Made by a program: the position numbers and the translations under genes. The notes beneath the pieces were generated by a model. The model saw nothing but the letters and a program-made list of their open reading frames with translations. It searched no databases and was not told the DNA's origin. This document shows, piece by piece, positions 1-7,541 of a DNA stretch of 37,645 bases. Source of the stretch: an uncultured Alphaproteobacteria bacterium (GTDB lineage: Bacteria; Pseudomonadota; Alphaproteobacteria; Micropepsales; Micropepsaceae); contig CALMGU010000156.1 in NCBI GenBank assembly GCA_937865685.1, forward strand, positions 1 to 37,645. The letters run 5' to 3'. Numbering within the stretch: position 1 is the stretch's first letter; each line of letters starts with the position of its first letter.

Positions 1-119
1 CCATGCACCGGCCGTGTCTTGTGGGTGAGCCCCATCACCAGGCCGTCGTCGGTCTCGGCCGTGACCTCAAGATCGTCGGGCATGGTGTCGCGCGCCATCG
101 GCCCGCTCCATTTGTGCAC
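1..119 (-). pseudogene. fragment of a class I glutamine amidotransferase (TrpG/PabA type)
   Basis: Read on the minus strand from about 119 to 1, the frame gives residues resembling the C-terminal part of anthranilate or aminodeoxychorismate synthase amidotransferases: a DDLEVTAETDDG stretch followed by VMGLTHKTRPVHG. In the family this stretch directly precedes the catalytic VQFHPES motif, which would lie just outside the window. The resemblance stops at about 106-119, exactly where a HAD phosphatase fragment begins on the other strand, so the upstream part of this gene is missing. The match is by eye on 39 codons. The rest of the gene, off the left edge, would decide it. It could also belong to a TrpE-TrpG fusion or a PhzE-like protein. 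Confidence 0.45.
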
Positions 120-459
120 GGCCAAGCCTCGCGTGTTCGCGGTGCGTGTGCTCGAGTCATTCGGCCTCTCCGACCGGTTTACGTCCGTCTATGGGCCCGA
201 GCTCGATGGTCGCATGGACGATAAAGCTGAGCTGATGGCGCATCTCATGCTTGCGCAAGGGGGCGATCCCGACCGGACCGTCATGATCGGGGATCGCGAC
301 AACGACGTGCGCGCGGCTCGGGCGAACGGCGTGCGCTGCGTGGGCTGTCTGTGGGGCTACGGCGGGGCGGACGAATTGACCCGCGCCGGGGCCACACTCC
401 TGTGCGATCGACCGGATGCGTTACCGACGGCCGTTGGCCGGCTATTGGGCTTGGGCTGA
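106..459 (+). pseudogene. 5'-truncated HAD-family phosphatase (phosphoglycolate phosphatase-like)
   Basis: The frame encodes the C-terminal half of a HAD hydrolase. A TAKPRVFA segment carries the motif II threonine. YGPELDG and DDKAEL follow (probable motif III lysine), then the motif IV acidic pair in MIGDRDNDV and the LWGYG loop typical of Gph/PgmB-like phosphatases, ending in a normal stop. The N-terminal half with the nucleophile DxDGT motif and the cap domain is absent. The codons before 106 do not look like a HAD protein and instead read as an amidotransferase on the opposite strand. An in-frame ATG at 19 lies in that foreign sequence. The product, if made, would lack the catalytic aspartate, so I call it a remnant. 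Confidence 0.7.
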
Positions 460-525
460 CTTCGCCTGTGCCATCTGAAGGGAAGGGCAGTGCATCCGGG
501 GTTGTCATTTGGGCCACCATCCTGT

Positions 526-630
526 TTAAGGGGCGCGGGAGGTTGGTGGCGGAGCGGTCGAGGAAGCGCCGCCTTGTACATTGGAGAAATCGGCTTTCGG
601 CTCGGGTTTGTCGTCGCCAAAGATTCCCAT
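526..630 (-). CDS. 34-residue ORF resembling the N-terminus of a small LysM-type protein
   Basis: This minus-strand ORF has a strong ribosome binding site (AGGAGG, about 5 bases before the ATG at 630). It encodes a short hydrophilic peptide beginning MGIFGDDKPEPKADFSNVQ and continuing into a Ser/Thr/Ala/Pro-rich stretch, then a TAA. The beginning recalls, from memory, the N-terminal linker of small alphaproteobacterial LysM peptidoglycan-binding proteins, where a Pro/Ala linker leads into one LysM domain. Here the frame stops within the linker and no LysM domain follows. It is either a truncated remnant, in keeping with its neighbours, or a real microprotein. The good Shine-Dalgarno sequence is the main support. 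Confidence 0.35.
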   Translation of the reverse strand: MGIFGDDKPEPKADFSNVQGGASSTAPPPTSRAP

Positions 631-728
631 GCTGCACCTCCTGTGGCCTCCGGGAGCATCCCGGAAGCGTTGAAAGACGAGCTCGCAGGGCGAGCTCAGA
701 ACACGTACTGCAAGGCCAGTTGCACACT

Positions 729-1136
729 CCGTTCCTGCCGGCGGGCCGGCCTTTGATCCGGCCGGGGCGTGTGGTGGTGGGCTGGGATTTCAGCCGTGAA
801 GCGGCACGCGCCCTTAAGGACGCGCTGCCTCTGCTCGCATTGGCGGACGAGATCCATTTCGTGACGGTGACGGATGAAAAGGATATCGGCGCCACCACCA
901 CCGCCACCGATCTGGAAAAATTCATGCGCGCCCATGGCCTGTCTTTCAAACATCATCGGACGCAAAGCCGGTCCGCGGCGATCGCGTCTTGCCTGTTCAG
1001 GAGCGCGGAGGAAATCGGGGCCGACCTTCTGGTGATGGGCGCCTATGGCCATTCGCGGCTCAGCGAATTCATTCTGGGCGGCGCCACCTTGGGCGTGCTG
1101 AACAATCCGCCGCTTCCTCTTCTTCTTTCCCACTGA
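729..1136 (+). pseudogene. C-terminal half of a two-domain universal stress protein
   Basis: From about 729 the frame encodes the second Usp domain of an alphaproteobacterial double-Usp protein. It starts with the inter-domain segment and the RVVVGWDFSREAARAL strand-helix, and carries an intact nucleotide-binding loop, MGAYGHSRLSEFILGGAT (pattern Gx2Gx9G plus T), ending PLLLSH and TGA. Upstream codons of the same frame (351-728) show no Usp resemblance, and no start with a ribosome binding site is visible, so the first Usp domain is missing. The intact usp gene follows 13 bases downstream, suggesting an original tandem usp pair whose first member lost its 5' half. Confidence 0.75.
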
Positions 1137-1149
1137 TGGAGTTGATGCC

Positions 1150-1992
1150 GTGGCGCGCATCATTCTGGCATCTCTATCCGGCCTCTCCAGCGACCGCACG
1201 GTACTCGATACCGCCATCGCCGCGGCTCGGATCGAGGGCGGGCACGTCCTCGCCTTGCGCGCCCGCATCGATGTGGTGGACGCGGTTGCCGCAGCTTCGG
1301 TGGGATTTCCCAGGCCCGGCCTCAACATCAGCGACAGCATTGCCCGCATCCGCGAGGAAGAAAGGCTTCGTGCGCGCCACGCGCGCGAGGCTTATGACGA
1401 GGCTCACAGGCGCCACGGCATTGGCAAAGCCAGTCCGGTGACCCTTGCCTGGGAAGAAACCGCGTCTCTGTCCGACACGCTGCTCGCCCAGGCGCGCTAT
1501 CACGATCTGACGGTGATGGGCCGTGATCAGGAACTTTCGGTGGAGCGAATCCGCACCGTGCTTTTGGCGTCGGGGCGGCCGCTGCTGGTGGCCCCGCCCA
1601 AGCCGCCGTCGCTGCTGGGCAAGACCGTCGCCATCGCCTGGAAGGAAGGCGCGGAGGCGGCGCGCGCCGTCACCGCCGCCGAACCGCTCCTTGCGGAGGT
1701 GGAGCGGCTTTTCATCCTCACGGCACCGGACCGAGGCGCCACGCAGGATTCAAGTGCCGGGCCGGCGGCGCGTCTCGCTGGATATCTGACCGGCAAAGGC
1801 TTCAGGACCGAGATCCGCCTGACCGAGCCCGGCGGCGGTCCCCATGCCATTCGCAACCTCGCTTATGAATGCGACGCCGACCTTCTGATCATGGGCGCTT
1901 ATGCGCATAGCCGGATGCGGGAAATGCTGTTGGGCGGCATGACCGAAGCGATGCTGGCGGACTGCGCCATTCCGGTATTTCTTTTTCACTGA
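1150..1992 (+). CDS. universal stress protein, two tandem Usp domains
   Basis: This 280-residue cytoplasmic protein has two UspA-type alpha/beta domains (about 1-145 and 155-280), the usual length for double-Usp proteins. The second opens with KTVAIAWKEGAEAARAV and contains MGAYAHSRMREMLLGGMT, equivalent to the nucleotide-binding loop. The second glycine of the Gx2G part is Ala here, unlike the truncated neighbour, which keeps Gly. The start is GTG at 1150, with GGAG about 8 bases upstream. Usp proteins are known to bind ATP or act in stress survival by unclear mechanisms; nothing here shows a specific role. The gene follows the usp remnant and is convergent with the PQQ-type dehydrogenase gene. 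Confidence 0.9.
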   Translation: MARIILASLSGLSSDRTVLDTAIAAARIEGGHVLALRARIDVVDAVAAASVGFPRPGLNISDSIARIREEERLRARHAREAYDEAHRRHGIGKASPVTLAWEETASLSDTLLAQARYHDLTVMGRDQELSVERIRTVLLASGRPLLVAPPKPPSLLGKTVAIAWKEGAEAARAVTAAEPLLAEVERLFILTAPDRGATQDSSAGPAARLAGYLTGKGFRTEIRLTEPGGGPHAIRNLAYECDADLLIMGAYAHSRMREMLLGGMTEAMLADCAIPVFLFH

Positions 1993-1995
1993 CTT

Positions 1996-2019
1996 GGCCG
2001 GTCATCGGGCCGGTCATCG
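1996..2019. repeat. perfect tandem 12-bp direct repeat between convergent genes
   Basis: The 12-mer GGCCGGTCATCG occurs twice head to tail in the 42-base gap between the convergent usp and PQQ-type dehydrogenase genes. It contains GGCC but does not form a clear hairpin with a T tract, so I do not call it a terminator. Confidence 0.8.
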
Positions 2020-2034
2020 CCCTTCCGCTTCGGC

Positions 2035-3315
2035 CTAGTTGGGGCCATAGGATATGCGCCATATCCTGCCCTTTTGAGACTCCGCCACATAGAGAGAGCC
2101 ATCGGCGTTTACCGCCAACCCCATGGGACGGTAGCGAGCCTTTGTCCCGTTGCGATCGGTCTTATCCGGGCCTGCAAAGCCGTCGGCGAAAACTTCCGGC
2201 TTTGCCGCCTTTGCATTGTTGCCGAAGGGGACGAAAACAATATTGTACCCGTCGTCATGACCGCCCGGCTGATCGCCTCCGGCGCCATGGAAGGCGATAA
2301 AAGCGCCCCCTTGATAGCGTTTCGGAAAGAGGGAGCCGCGATAAAACAGCATCGCTTGCGGCGCCACATGGGCGGGAAACGCAACGACCGGAACGGAAAA
2401 TTCCTTCGATGCGACCGGCGTTTTCCCGTCACCGCCATATTCGGGTGACTTCAGCCGCACATGCCTGGCCGCATCGTAATATGTGTAGGGCCACCCCAGA
2501 TTGGCCCCCATGGGAATCCGAAACATTTCGTCGGAAACCGATGCGTCCTCCGCCGGGCTGACCAAGGCGGGCCAGAATTTGTTGGTTCCGTCCCGCCCAT
2601 ACATGACGCCATACAAGGAATTCATGCTGCGCGACCAGGCCACCGCGTTGATGTCCCGAACGCCCGTGGCGAAATGTTCCCCGTCCGCAAGAAAGTCCAA
2701 TTCGGGCTTGGACAGGTTAAAGCGCCAGACGCCTGCCCGGTTCGCCAATGCCGGGCAAGGCATGGGACCGACCGGCTTATAGCCTGGCGGCAACCGGCTG
2801 ACGGGACCGATCCCTTCGGTCGCATTGGCAGGCACGCAAAAATTTCCCGCGCCGCCCACCGCCAGATAAAGCCTTCCGGCGTCATCGAACACGATCGGAG
2901 TCCGGGACGGGACATTTTTCACGATTTTTTCGGGCGCCAGGCTTGGCACCAGTTCGTTGCCGGAGAAGCGGAACCGGTAAACCGTGTCCGCTGACGCCGC
3001 ATAGAGCGCGCCATCATGGAAGGCGATTCCGGTGCCGTTATCGATCTGAGAGAAATGTTCGACGCGATCGGCCTTGCCTTGAGCGTCCAAATGCAGCGCC
3101 AATATTCCCGCATTGGCCGCATCCTTGGTCTGCCGCTCCGTCGAAATATAGAGGGTTTGCTTGTCCCGAAATGCCAGATGGCGCACAAACGGCCCCAGGC
3201 CGTCCGCGACAAGCGTTGCGTGAAAGCCTGGCGGCAGGGCCAGATTGTCCGGTTCCGCCGCCTGGGCCTGATGGACGAATGCCATCGCCGTCAGGCCGAA
3301 AATGAATGTCCGCAT
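2035..3315 (-). CDS. exported PQQ-dependent sugar dehydrogenase-like beta-propeller protein
   Basis: The 426-residue protein has a Sec signal peptide (hydrophobic residues 4-15, likely cleavage after AQA near residue 19). It then has a six-bladed propeller typical of the soluble glucose/sorbosone dehydrogenase (GSDH) superfamily: LPPGFHATLVADGL, RHLAF, ALYAASADTVYRF, GVRDINAVAW, MGANLGWPYTYYD and a final GSLYVAESQKGRIWRI blade. Family members oxidise aldoses or related alcohols/aldehydes in the periplasm with bound PQQ, but many are uncharacterised, so substrate and cofactor are inferred. The start at 3315 has a GGAGGG site a few bases upstream. It lies 36 bases downstream of the TPP-enzyme gene on the same strand and is probably cotranscribed, suggesting that it works on a product or precursor of that enzyme. 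Confidence 0.8.
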   Translation of the reverse strand: MRTFIFGLTAMAFVHQAQAAEPDNLALPPGFHATLVADGLGPFVRHLAFRDKQTLYISTERQTKDAANAGILALHLDAQGKADRVEHFSQIDNGTGIAFHDGALYAASADTVYRFRFSGNELVPSLAPEKIVKNVPSRTPIVFDDAGRLYLAVGGAGNFCVPANATEGIGPVSRLPPGYKPVGPMPCPALANRAGVWRFNLSKPELDFLADGEHFATGVRDINAVAWSRSMNSLYGVMYGRDGTNKFWPALVSPAEDASVSDEMFRIPMGANLGWPYTYYDAARHVRLKSPEYGGDGKTPVASKEFSVPVVAFPAHVAPQAMLFYRGSLFPKRYQGGAFIAFHGAGGDQPGGHDDGYNIVFVPFGNNAKAAKPEVFADGFAGPDKTDRNGTKARYRPMGLAVNADGSLYVAESQKGRIWRISYGPN

Positions 3316-3351
3316 AGTCCCTCCGGCTTCGAACTGCTTCCTCGCAATGCC

Positions 3352-5028
3352 TTAAACGCAGATTGCCTCTTCCATAGCCGGCTCACCAAGCGGGTTCGGC
3401 GGTGGCGGCGCGGGCGCCGGAACGAAGGGATGGATCAGTGACCAGGGGCTCGGCATCTCCCCCACGCGCACCTCGATAAGGCATGGCCCCTTTGCCGATT
3501 TGGCAGCCGCCAGCGCCGCGGACAGGCCCTGCGGCGAATCCACGGACTGGAATCCGATGCCAAATGCGCCCGCAAGAAGCGCGAAATCCGGATTCTGCAA
3601 ATCGTCGCCGGTTTCCCGGCCGAACACGCGCCGCTGAATGCGCCGCACATTTCCGAAATAGCCATCGACAAAGACGACGATCGTCAGATTCAATTTGTAT
3701 TTGGCGGCCGTGGCCAGATCTTGAAGACCCCAGCCGAAGCCACCGTCCCCGGTGATGGACACTGTGCGCTTGGCGGGAGCGCCGACCGATACACCCAGCG
3801 CGGTCGGAAATCCGTATCCCAGCGTTCCCTGAAATCCGGGCGTGATAAAGGTGCCCGGCAAGAAAGCTTCATAAGCGATGTTGGCGAAATAGCCGACTTG
3901 AGTCAGTTCACTGATCAGCGTTTCATCGTCGGCGATATTCTCGCGAAGGGCGGCGGCATATTCGGCTTGCGGCTTGATCGCTTGCGTCTGAACGCGTTCC
4001 CAATTGCGCACCTTTGCAACATCGCCGGCGCGCGAAGGCCGGTCCCGCAGATCACCAAGCGCGGCGGCAATGGCGTCCAGCCCGACACGAACATCGCCCG
4101 GAACGGAAAGCCCCGGCTTTCGAGGCGCGGTGAATGCCCCTTCGTCGAGGTTCAAATAGATGAGTTTGGCGTTGGGCGCGGTGAAAAACGGCTCTCCATG
4201 GCCATCCAGGAACCGGCTTCCGGCGACCAGGACGACATCGGCATGCGGCAGAACGGCCCGCCCTCCCAGAGCGAACAAAGCCAGCGGATGCCGGTTGGAC
4301 AGCGCACCGCGGGCGCCCTCGCTCATCACGACCGGTGCTTGCAGCTTTTCCGCAAGCGTCTGCAGGTCGGCGCCAGCTGCGCCGGCGCCTCCGCCGGCAT
4401 AGATGACCGGAAATTTCGCGCCCGCCAGAAGCGCGGCAGCCTGGCGAATCCTGGCGGCATCGACCGGGCCTGCCGCAAAAGGCGCGGCATCGAAATAGGC
4501 GATATTCTCTGCCGTGGCCTGCAAGACATCCGGCGGCATCTCCAGAGCGACCGGCCGGGGGCGGCCGGAACGCAGTTGGACAAATGCCTCATGGACCAAT
4601 GCGGGAATATCGGCCGGCTTGAGCGCCATTCCGTGCCATTTCGTCAAGGACCGCAAAATCGACGATTGATCCGCAATTTCATGGAGCATGCCGTGACCCT
4701 TCCCGATCGCGGCGGAGGGAATCTGGCCGGCAATAAAAAGGACCCGGGAATTGCAGGCCCAGGAGGTCGCCAGCCCCGCCAACGCGTTCAACATGCCCGG
4801 ACCGGGGACCACCATGCACACGCCTTCCTTGCCGGTGCTGCGTGCGTATCCGTCCGCCATGTAGGAGGTGGCCTGCTCGTGCCGCGGCACCACATATTTT
4901 ATGTGATCCGAGGCGCCATGAAGGGCGTCCACGGCCCAATCCAGCTGCACGCCGGGGATCCCGAATACGACCTCGACGCCTTCGCGCCGAAGCTGCTCGA
5001 CCAGAGCTTGCCCCCCCGTCGTCGCCAT
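3352..5028 (-). CDS. thiamine pyrophosphate-dependent enzyme (acetolactate synthase / 2-oxo acid decarboxylase superfamily)
   Basis: The protein has 558 residues with the normal three-domain TPP layout. The Pyr domain carries the cofactor-activating glutamate E51 in RHEQAT. A central Rossmann-like domain spans about 190-340, and the PP domain has the Mg-TPP motif starting GDG at 427-429. The usual NDG near residue 454 reads V454-D455-G456: the metal-ligand position is kept but the first Asn is Val. Relatives include acetolactate synthase, benzoylformate decarboxylase and phenylpyruvate-type decarboxylases, and eye inspection cannot choose among them. With an aromatic aminotransferase and an aldehyde dehydrogenase in the same island, decarboxylation of an aryl 2-oxo acid is an attractive inference. 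It is the first gene of a two-gene operon, divergent from the IclR gene. The C-terminus ends in a Pro-rich tail. Confidence 0.88.
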   Translation of the reverse strand: MATTGGQALVEQLRREGVEVVFGIPGVQLDWAVDALHGASDHIKYVVPRHEQATSYMADGYARSTGKEGVCMVVPGPGMLNALAGLATSWACNSRVLFIAGQIPSAAIGKGHGMLHEIADQSSILRSLTKWHGMALKPADIPALVHEAFVQLRSGRPRPVALEMPPDVLQATAENIAYFDAAPFAAGPVDAARIRQAAALLAGAKFPVIYAGGGAGAAGADLQTLAEKLQAPVVMSEGARGALSNRHPLALFALGGRAVLPHADVVLVAGSRFLDGHGEPFFTAPNAKLIYLNLDEGAFTAPRKPGLSVPGDVRVGLDAIAAALGDLRDRPSRAGDVAKVRNWERVQTQAIKPQAEYAAALRENIADDETLISELTQVGYFANIAYEAFLPGTFITPGFQGTLGYGFPTALGVSVGAPAKRTVSITGDGGFGWGLQDLATAAKYKLNLTIVVFVDGYFGNVRRIQRRVFGRETGDDLQNPDFALLAGAFGIGFQSVDSPQGLSAALAAAKSAKGPCLIEVRVGEMPSPWSLIHPFVPAPAPPPPNPLGEPAMEEAICV

Positions 5029-5207
5029 GCCTGCCTTCGCTCCCTGACTAACATATTATGGAATAGCATTTCATGTTACGTTAGTATGTCCGGCGTTGCA
5101 AATGCCTTTACCCGGAGGAGCTTGCCAGTTGGAGACAAGCGGATAACTGGTCTAAATCTTGGTCCGGCCGGAACGCTATCTGCATCCGGCCAATATCGAA
5201 GCGATGG
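5029..5207. promoter_or_regulatory. divergent promoter region with an 18-bp inverted repeat (putative IclR operator)
   Basis: This 179-base gap separates the minus-strand TPP-enzyme gene from the plus-strand IclR gene. An AT-rich island at 5045-5090 contains two arms, ACTAACATATTATGGAAT (5047-5064) and ATTTCATGTTACGTTAGT (5068-5085). They are reverse complements at 14 of 18 positions with 3 bases between them. The right arm closely resembles sequences in two other divergent gaps of this island (9901-9918 and 16717-16734). The palindrome ends 18 bases before the TPP-enzyme start, a position suited to controlling that promoter. IclR regulators commonly bind palindromes beside their own gene; assignment to this IclR protein is inference. 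Confidence 0.6.
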
Positions 5208-6047
5208 ATGTCCCCCGTGAAGCGAAGCGCCAAGAAACCGAAGGATGCGGACAATGACGGCACCGTGCGAACGGTGATTGTCGCCGCGAAGGTGCTGGAC
5301 GCCCTGGCGGATTTTCGTGGCCCGGTTCGCCTGGCTGAATTGGCGCGGGCCCTCAAAATGACCTTGCCGCGCATCTCGCGGCACGTGAGTACCTTGCGCG
5401 CGCTTGGCTTTATCGAGAAAGCGGAGCCGCTGGAGGCTTACCGGCTAGGCACCAAGCTTTACGTGATGGGCCAGATCGCTCTCGAACAAAACACGCTGGT
5501 CGATGTCGCGCCGCCCCATATGGCGCGCCTCAGAGATCAGGTCCGGCATTCCGTGATCCTCTCGACCCATTCGGGAGACGGTGGGGTGGTCCTGTCCTGC
5601 ATCCCCAGCAATGCCTCTCCCACCATCGTGGTCAGGCCGGGCACGCACCTCGAACTGCCCAACTCTCCCAGCGCGCGAATCCTCAAAGCCTTCTCCAGCG
5701 ACACACGCGAAGACGGCAGCCCCACTCACGATGCGTATCCGGCCGAACGGCATAAATTCATTATGACGCACTATTACGACTTCGAAGCCGACACGCGCGG
5801 CTCCGGCATCGGCAGCGTCGCCGTGCCGGTATTCGACCATAACGATCAAATCGTCGGCGCCGTGGCCGTGGTGATGCCGTCAACGGCCCTGGCCGCCGGT
5901 CCCGATGCTTCGACCGTAAAGGCGCTCATCGCCTGCGCCGCCCAGATATCGTCCACCATGGGATCGGGTGCCTGGAACCGGAAGTTGGGCGCGCAAGCGG
6001 CCGGCCTTGCAAACGCAATCCGTGGCAAGGGCCGGCGGGCGGGTTGA
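5208..6047 (+). CDS. IclR-family transcriptional regulator
   Basis: The 279-residue protein has the IclR layout: a winged helix-turn-helix at about 20-75 (VIVAAKVLDAL, PVRLAELARALKM, RISRHVSTLRALGFI) and an effector-binding domain from about 90 to 260 (LRDQVRHSVILSTHSGDGGVVLS, GSGIGSVAVPVF, VGAVAVVMP). The N-terminus is Lys-rich and the C-terminus basic. The start at 5208 lacks a strong ribosome binding site; a GTG three codons later is an alternative. IclR proteins often regulate aromatic catabolism in response to a substrate or intermediate. Its position within the island and the shared motif in three divergent gaps make it the likely local regulator. It is convergent with the aldehyde dehydrogenase gene. 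Confidence 0.92.
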   Translation: MSPVKRSAKKPKDADNDGTVRTVIVAAKVLDALADFRGPVRLAELARALKMTLPRISRHVSTLRALGFIEKAEPLEAYRLGTKLYVMGQIALEQNTLVDVAPPHMARLRDQVRHSVILSTHSGDGGVVLSCIPSNASPTIVVRPGTHLELPNSPSARILKAFSSDTREDGSPTHDAYPAERHKFIMTHYYDFEADTRGSGIGSVAVPVFDHNDQIVGAVAVVMPSTALAAGPDASTVKALIACAAQISSTMGSGAWNRKLGAQAAGLANAIRGKGRRAG

Positions 6048-6063
6048 AGGCCTCGCCGCGCGA

Positions 6064-7539
6064 TCAGCCGCCGATGACGACCGATTTGGTCTGAAGATAA
6101 AGTTCCAAACCGTCCTCGCCGAATTCGCGGCCCCAGCCGGACTGCTTGTATCCTCCGAACGGCAAATTCGGGTCCAGTCCTCCGCCGGCATTCACCAGGA
6201 TCGAACCGGCCTGCAACTTGCGGGCGAGGGTATGCGCGGCTTTCAGATTTTGCGTCCAGATGGCCGCGGACAGCCCATAGATGCTGTCATTCGCCTTGGC
6301 CGCGATTTCATCCAGATCGTCAAAGGAATCGGTTACCAGAACCGGCCCGAAAATCTCTTCCTGCACTACCTGCATATGCGGCGCGGTGCCCACCAGAACC
6401 GTTGGCTTGAAGAAATATCCTTCCCTGTCCAGGCGCCCGCCTCCGGCAAGCGCTTCCGCGCCCTGCCCGATACCGCCCCGTACATAGCCGTCCACGCGTT
6501 CCAGATGCTTTTTTGAAATCAGCGGGCCCATCTCCGTTCCCGGCTCGTCGCCCGCCCCGACCCGTATCGCCTTGGCGCGCTCGGCGACCGCGCCCACCAC
6601 ATCCTCGAATATGGATTTGTGCACGAAAAGACGCGAACCGGCCGCGCATACCTGCCCCGCATTGAAGAAAATGCTTCCCGCCGCCGCCGCTTTCGCGGCA
6701 TTGATGTCCGCGTCGGGCAGGATGATGGTCGGAGACTTGCCGCCCAATTCCAAGGACAGTTTCTTGAGATTTCCCGCCGCCGCCTTGACAATCAATTTCC
6801 CGACTTCCGTCGAACCCGTGAAAGCGACTTTGTCGACGCCGTTATGCGCCGCCAATGCGGCGCCCACCACATGTCCATAGCCCGTGACAAGATTGACCAC
6901 GCCCGAAGGAACGCCCGCTTCGCGGATCAATTCCACCAGGCGAAGCGCGGTCAATGGCGTCTCTTCCGCCGGCTTCAGGATGCAGGAACAGCCCGCGGCC
7001 AGTGCCGGGGCAAGTTTCCAGGCTGCCATCAGCAGCGGGAAGTTCCAGGGAATGATCAGGCCCGCGACGCCGACCGGCTCCTTGAGCGTATAGGCATGCA
7101 AATGCGGGCGCGATACCGTAGCGGTCTTGCCATAAATCTTGGTCGCCCAGCCCGCGAAATAGCGGAAGACATCCGCCGCGGCGGGAACATCGCGCTGCGC
7201 GACCATATCCCGCGCCTTGCCGTTGTTGAGAAACTCCAGCTCCGCCAGCTGGGCCCCGTTCGCCTCGATCAAGTCCGCGATGCGCCAGAGCAGCTTTCCC
7301 CGGGTGGACGGCATCATCCCGGCCCAGTCGGACTTGGCGAAAGCGCGCCGCGCGGATGCCACCGCCTGATCGACATCGCCGGGTCCGCCTGCCGCCGTGC
7401 TGGCGATCACCGAGCCGGTGGCGGGATTGAAGACTTCGATCCGGTCTCCCGGCCCGTTGGACCAGCTGCCATCGATGAAATGGCCATGCGCTCTTTCGAG
7501 GAAGGATTTCGTTTCAGGCTTCAGATTGTGATCGGTCAT
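6064..7539 (-). CDS. NAD(P)-dependent aldehyde dehydrogenase
   Basis: The 491-residue protein is a standard ALDH-superfamily member. It has the PWNFPLLMAAWKLAPAL segment, the cofactor turn FTGSTEVGK, the catalytic glutamate E264 in LELGGKSP and the nucleophile C298 in FFNAGQVCAAGSR. I start it at the ATG at 7539 rather than an in-frame TTG at 7551, because the TTG lies inside the end of the upstream dioxygenase gene. That gene's stop is 2 bases before this start, so translation is probably coupled. In meta-cleavage pathways such enzymes oxidise ring-cleavage semialdehydes (the HpaE role); in an arylpyruvate route it could oxidise an arylacetaldehyde. The sequence alone does not decide. It is the last gene of the MFS-dioxygenase-ALDH operon. 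Confidence 0.95.
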   Translation of the reverse strand: MTDHNLKPETKSFLERAHGHFIDGSWSNGPGDRIEVFNPATGSVIASTAAGGPGDVDQAVASARRAFAKSDWAGMMPSTRGKLLWRIADLIEANGAQLAELEFLNNGKARDMVAQRDVPAAADVFRYFAGWATKIYGKTATVSRPHLHAYTLKEPVGVAGLIIPWNFPLLMAAWKLAPALAAGCSCILKPAEETPLTALRLVELIREAGVPSGVVNLVTGYGHVVGAALAAHNGVDKVAFTGSTEVGKLIVKAAAGNLKKLSLELGGKSPTIILPDADINAAKAAAAGSIFFNAGQVCAAGSRLFVHKSIFEDVVGAVAERAKAIRVGAGDEPGTEMGPLISKKHLERVDGYVRGGIGQGAEALAGGGRLDREGYFFKPTVLVGTAPHMQVVQEEIFGPVLVTDSFDDLDEIAAKANDSIYGLSAAIWTQNLKAAHTLARKLQAGSILVNAGGGLDPNLPFGGYKQSGWGREFGEDGLELYLQTKSVVIGG

Positions 7540-7541
7540 TT

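Noticed and set aside
679..697. Hairpin as a rho-independent terminator
   Set aside because: No run of T follows on either strand.
281..949. Long minus-strand frame across the gene fragments
   Set aside because: It is antisense to the HAD and Usp fragments; no recognisable protein.
3721..5220. 499-codon open frame on the plus strand
   Set aside because: It lies antisense to the TPP-enzyme gene, has no domain resemblance and reflects the high GC content.
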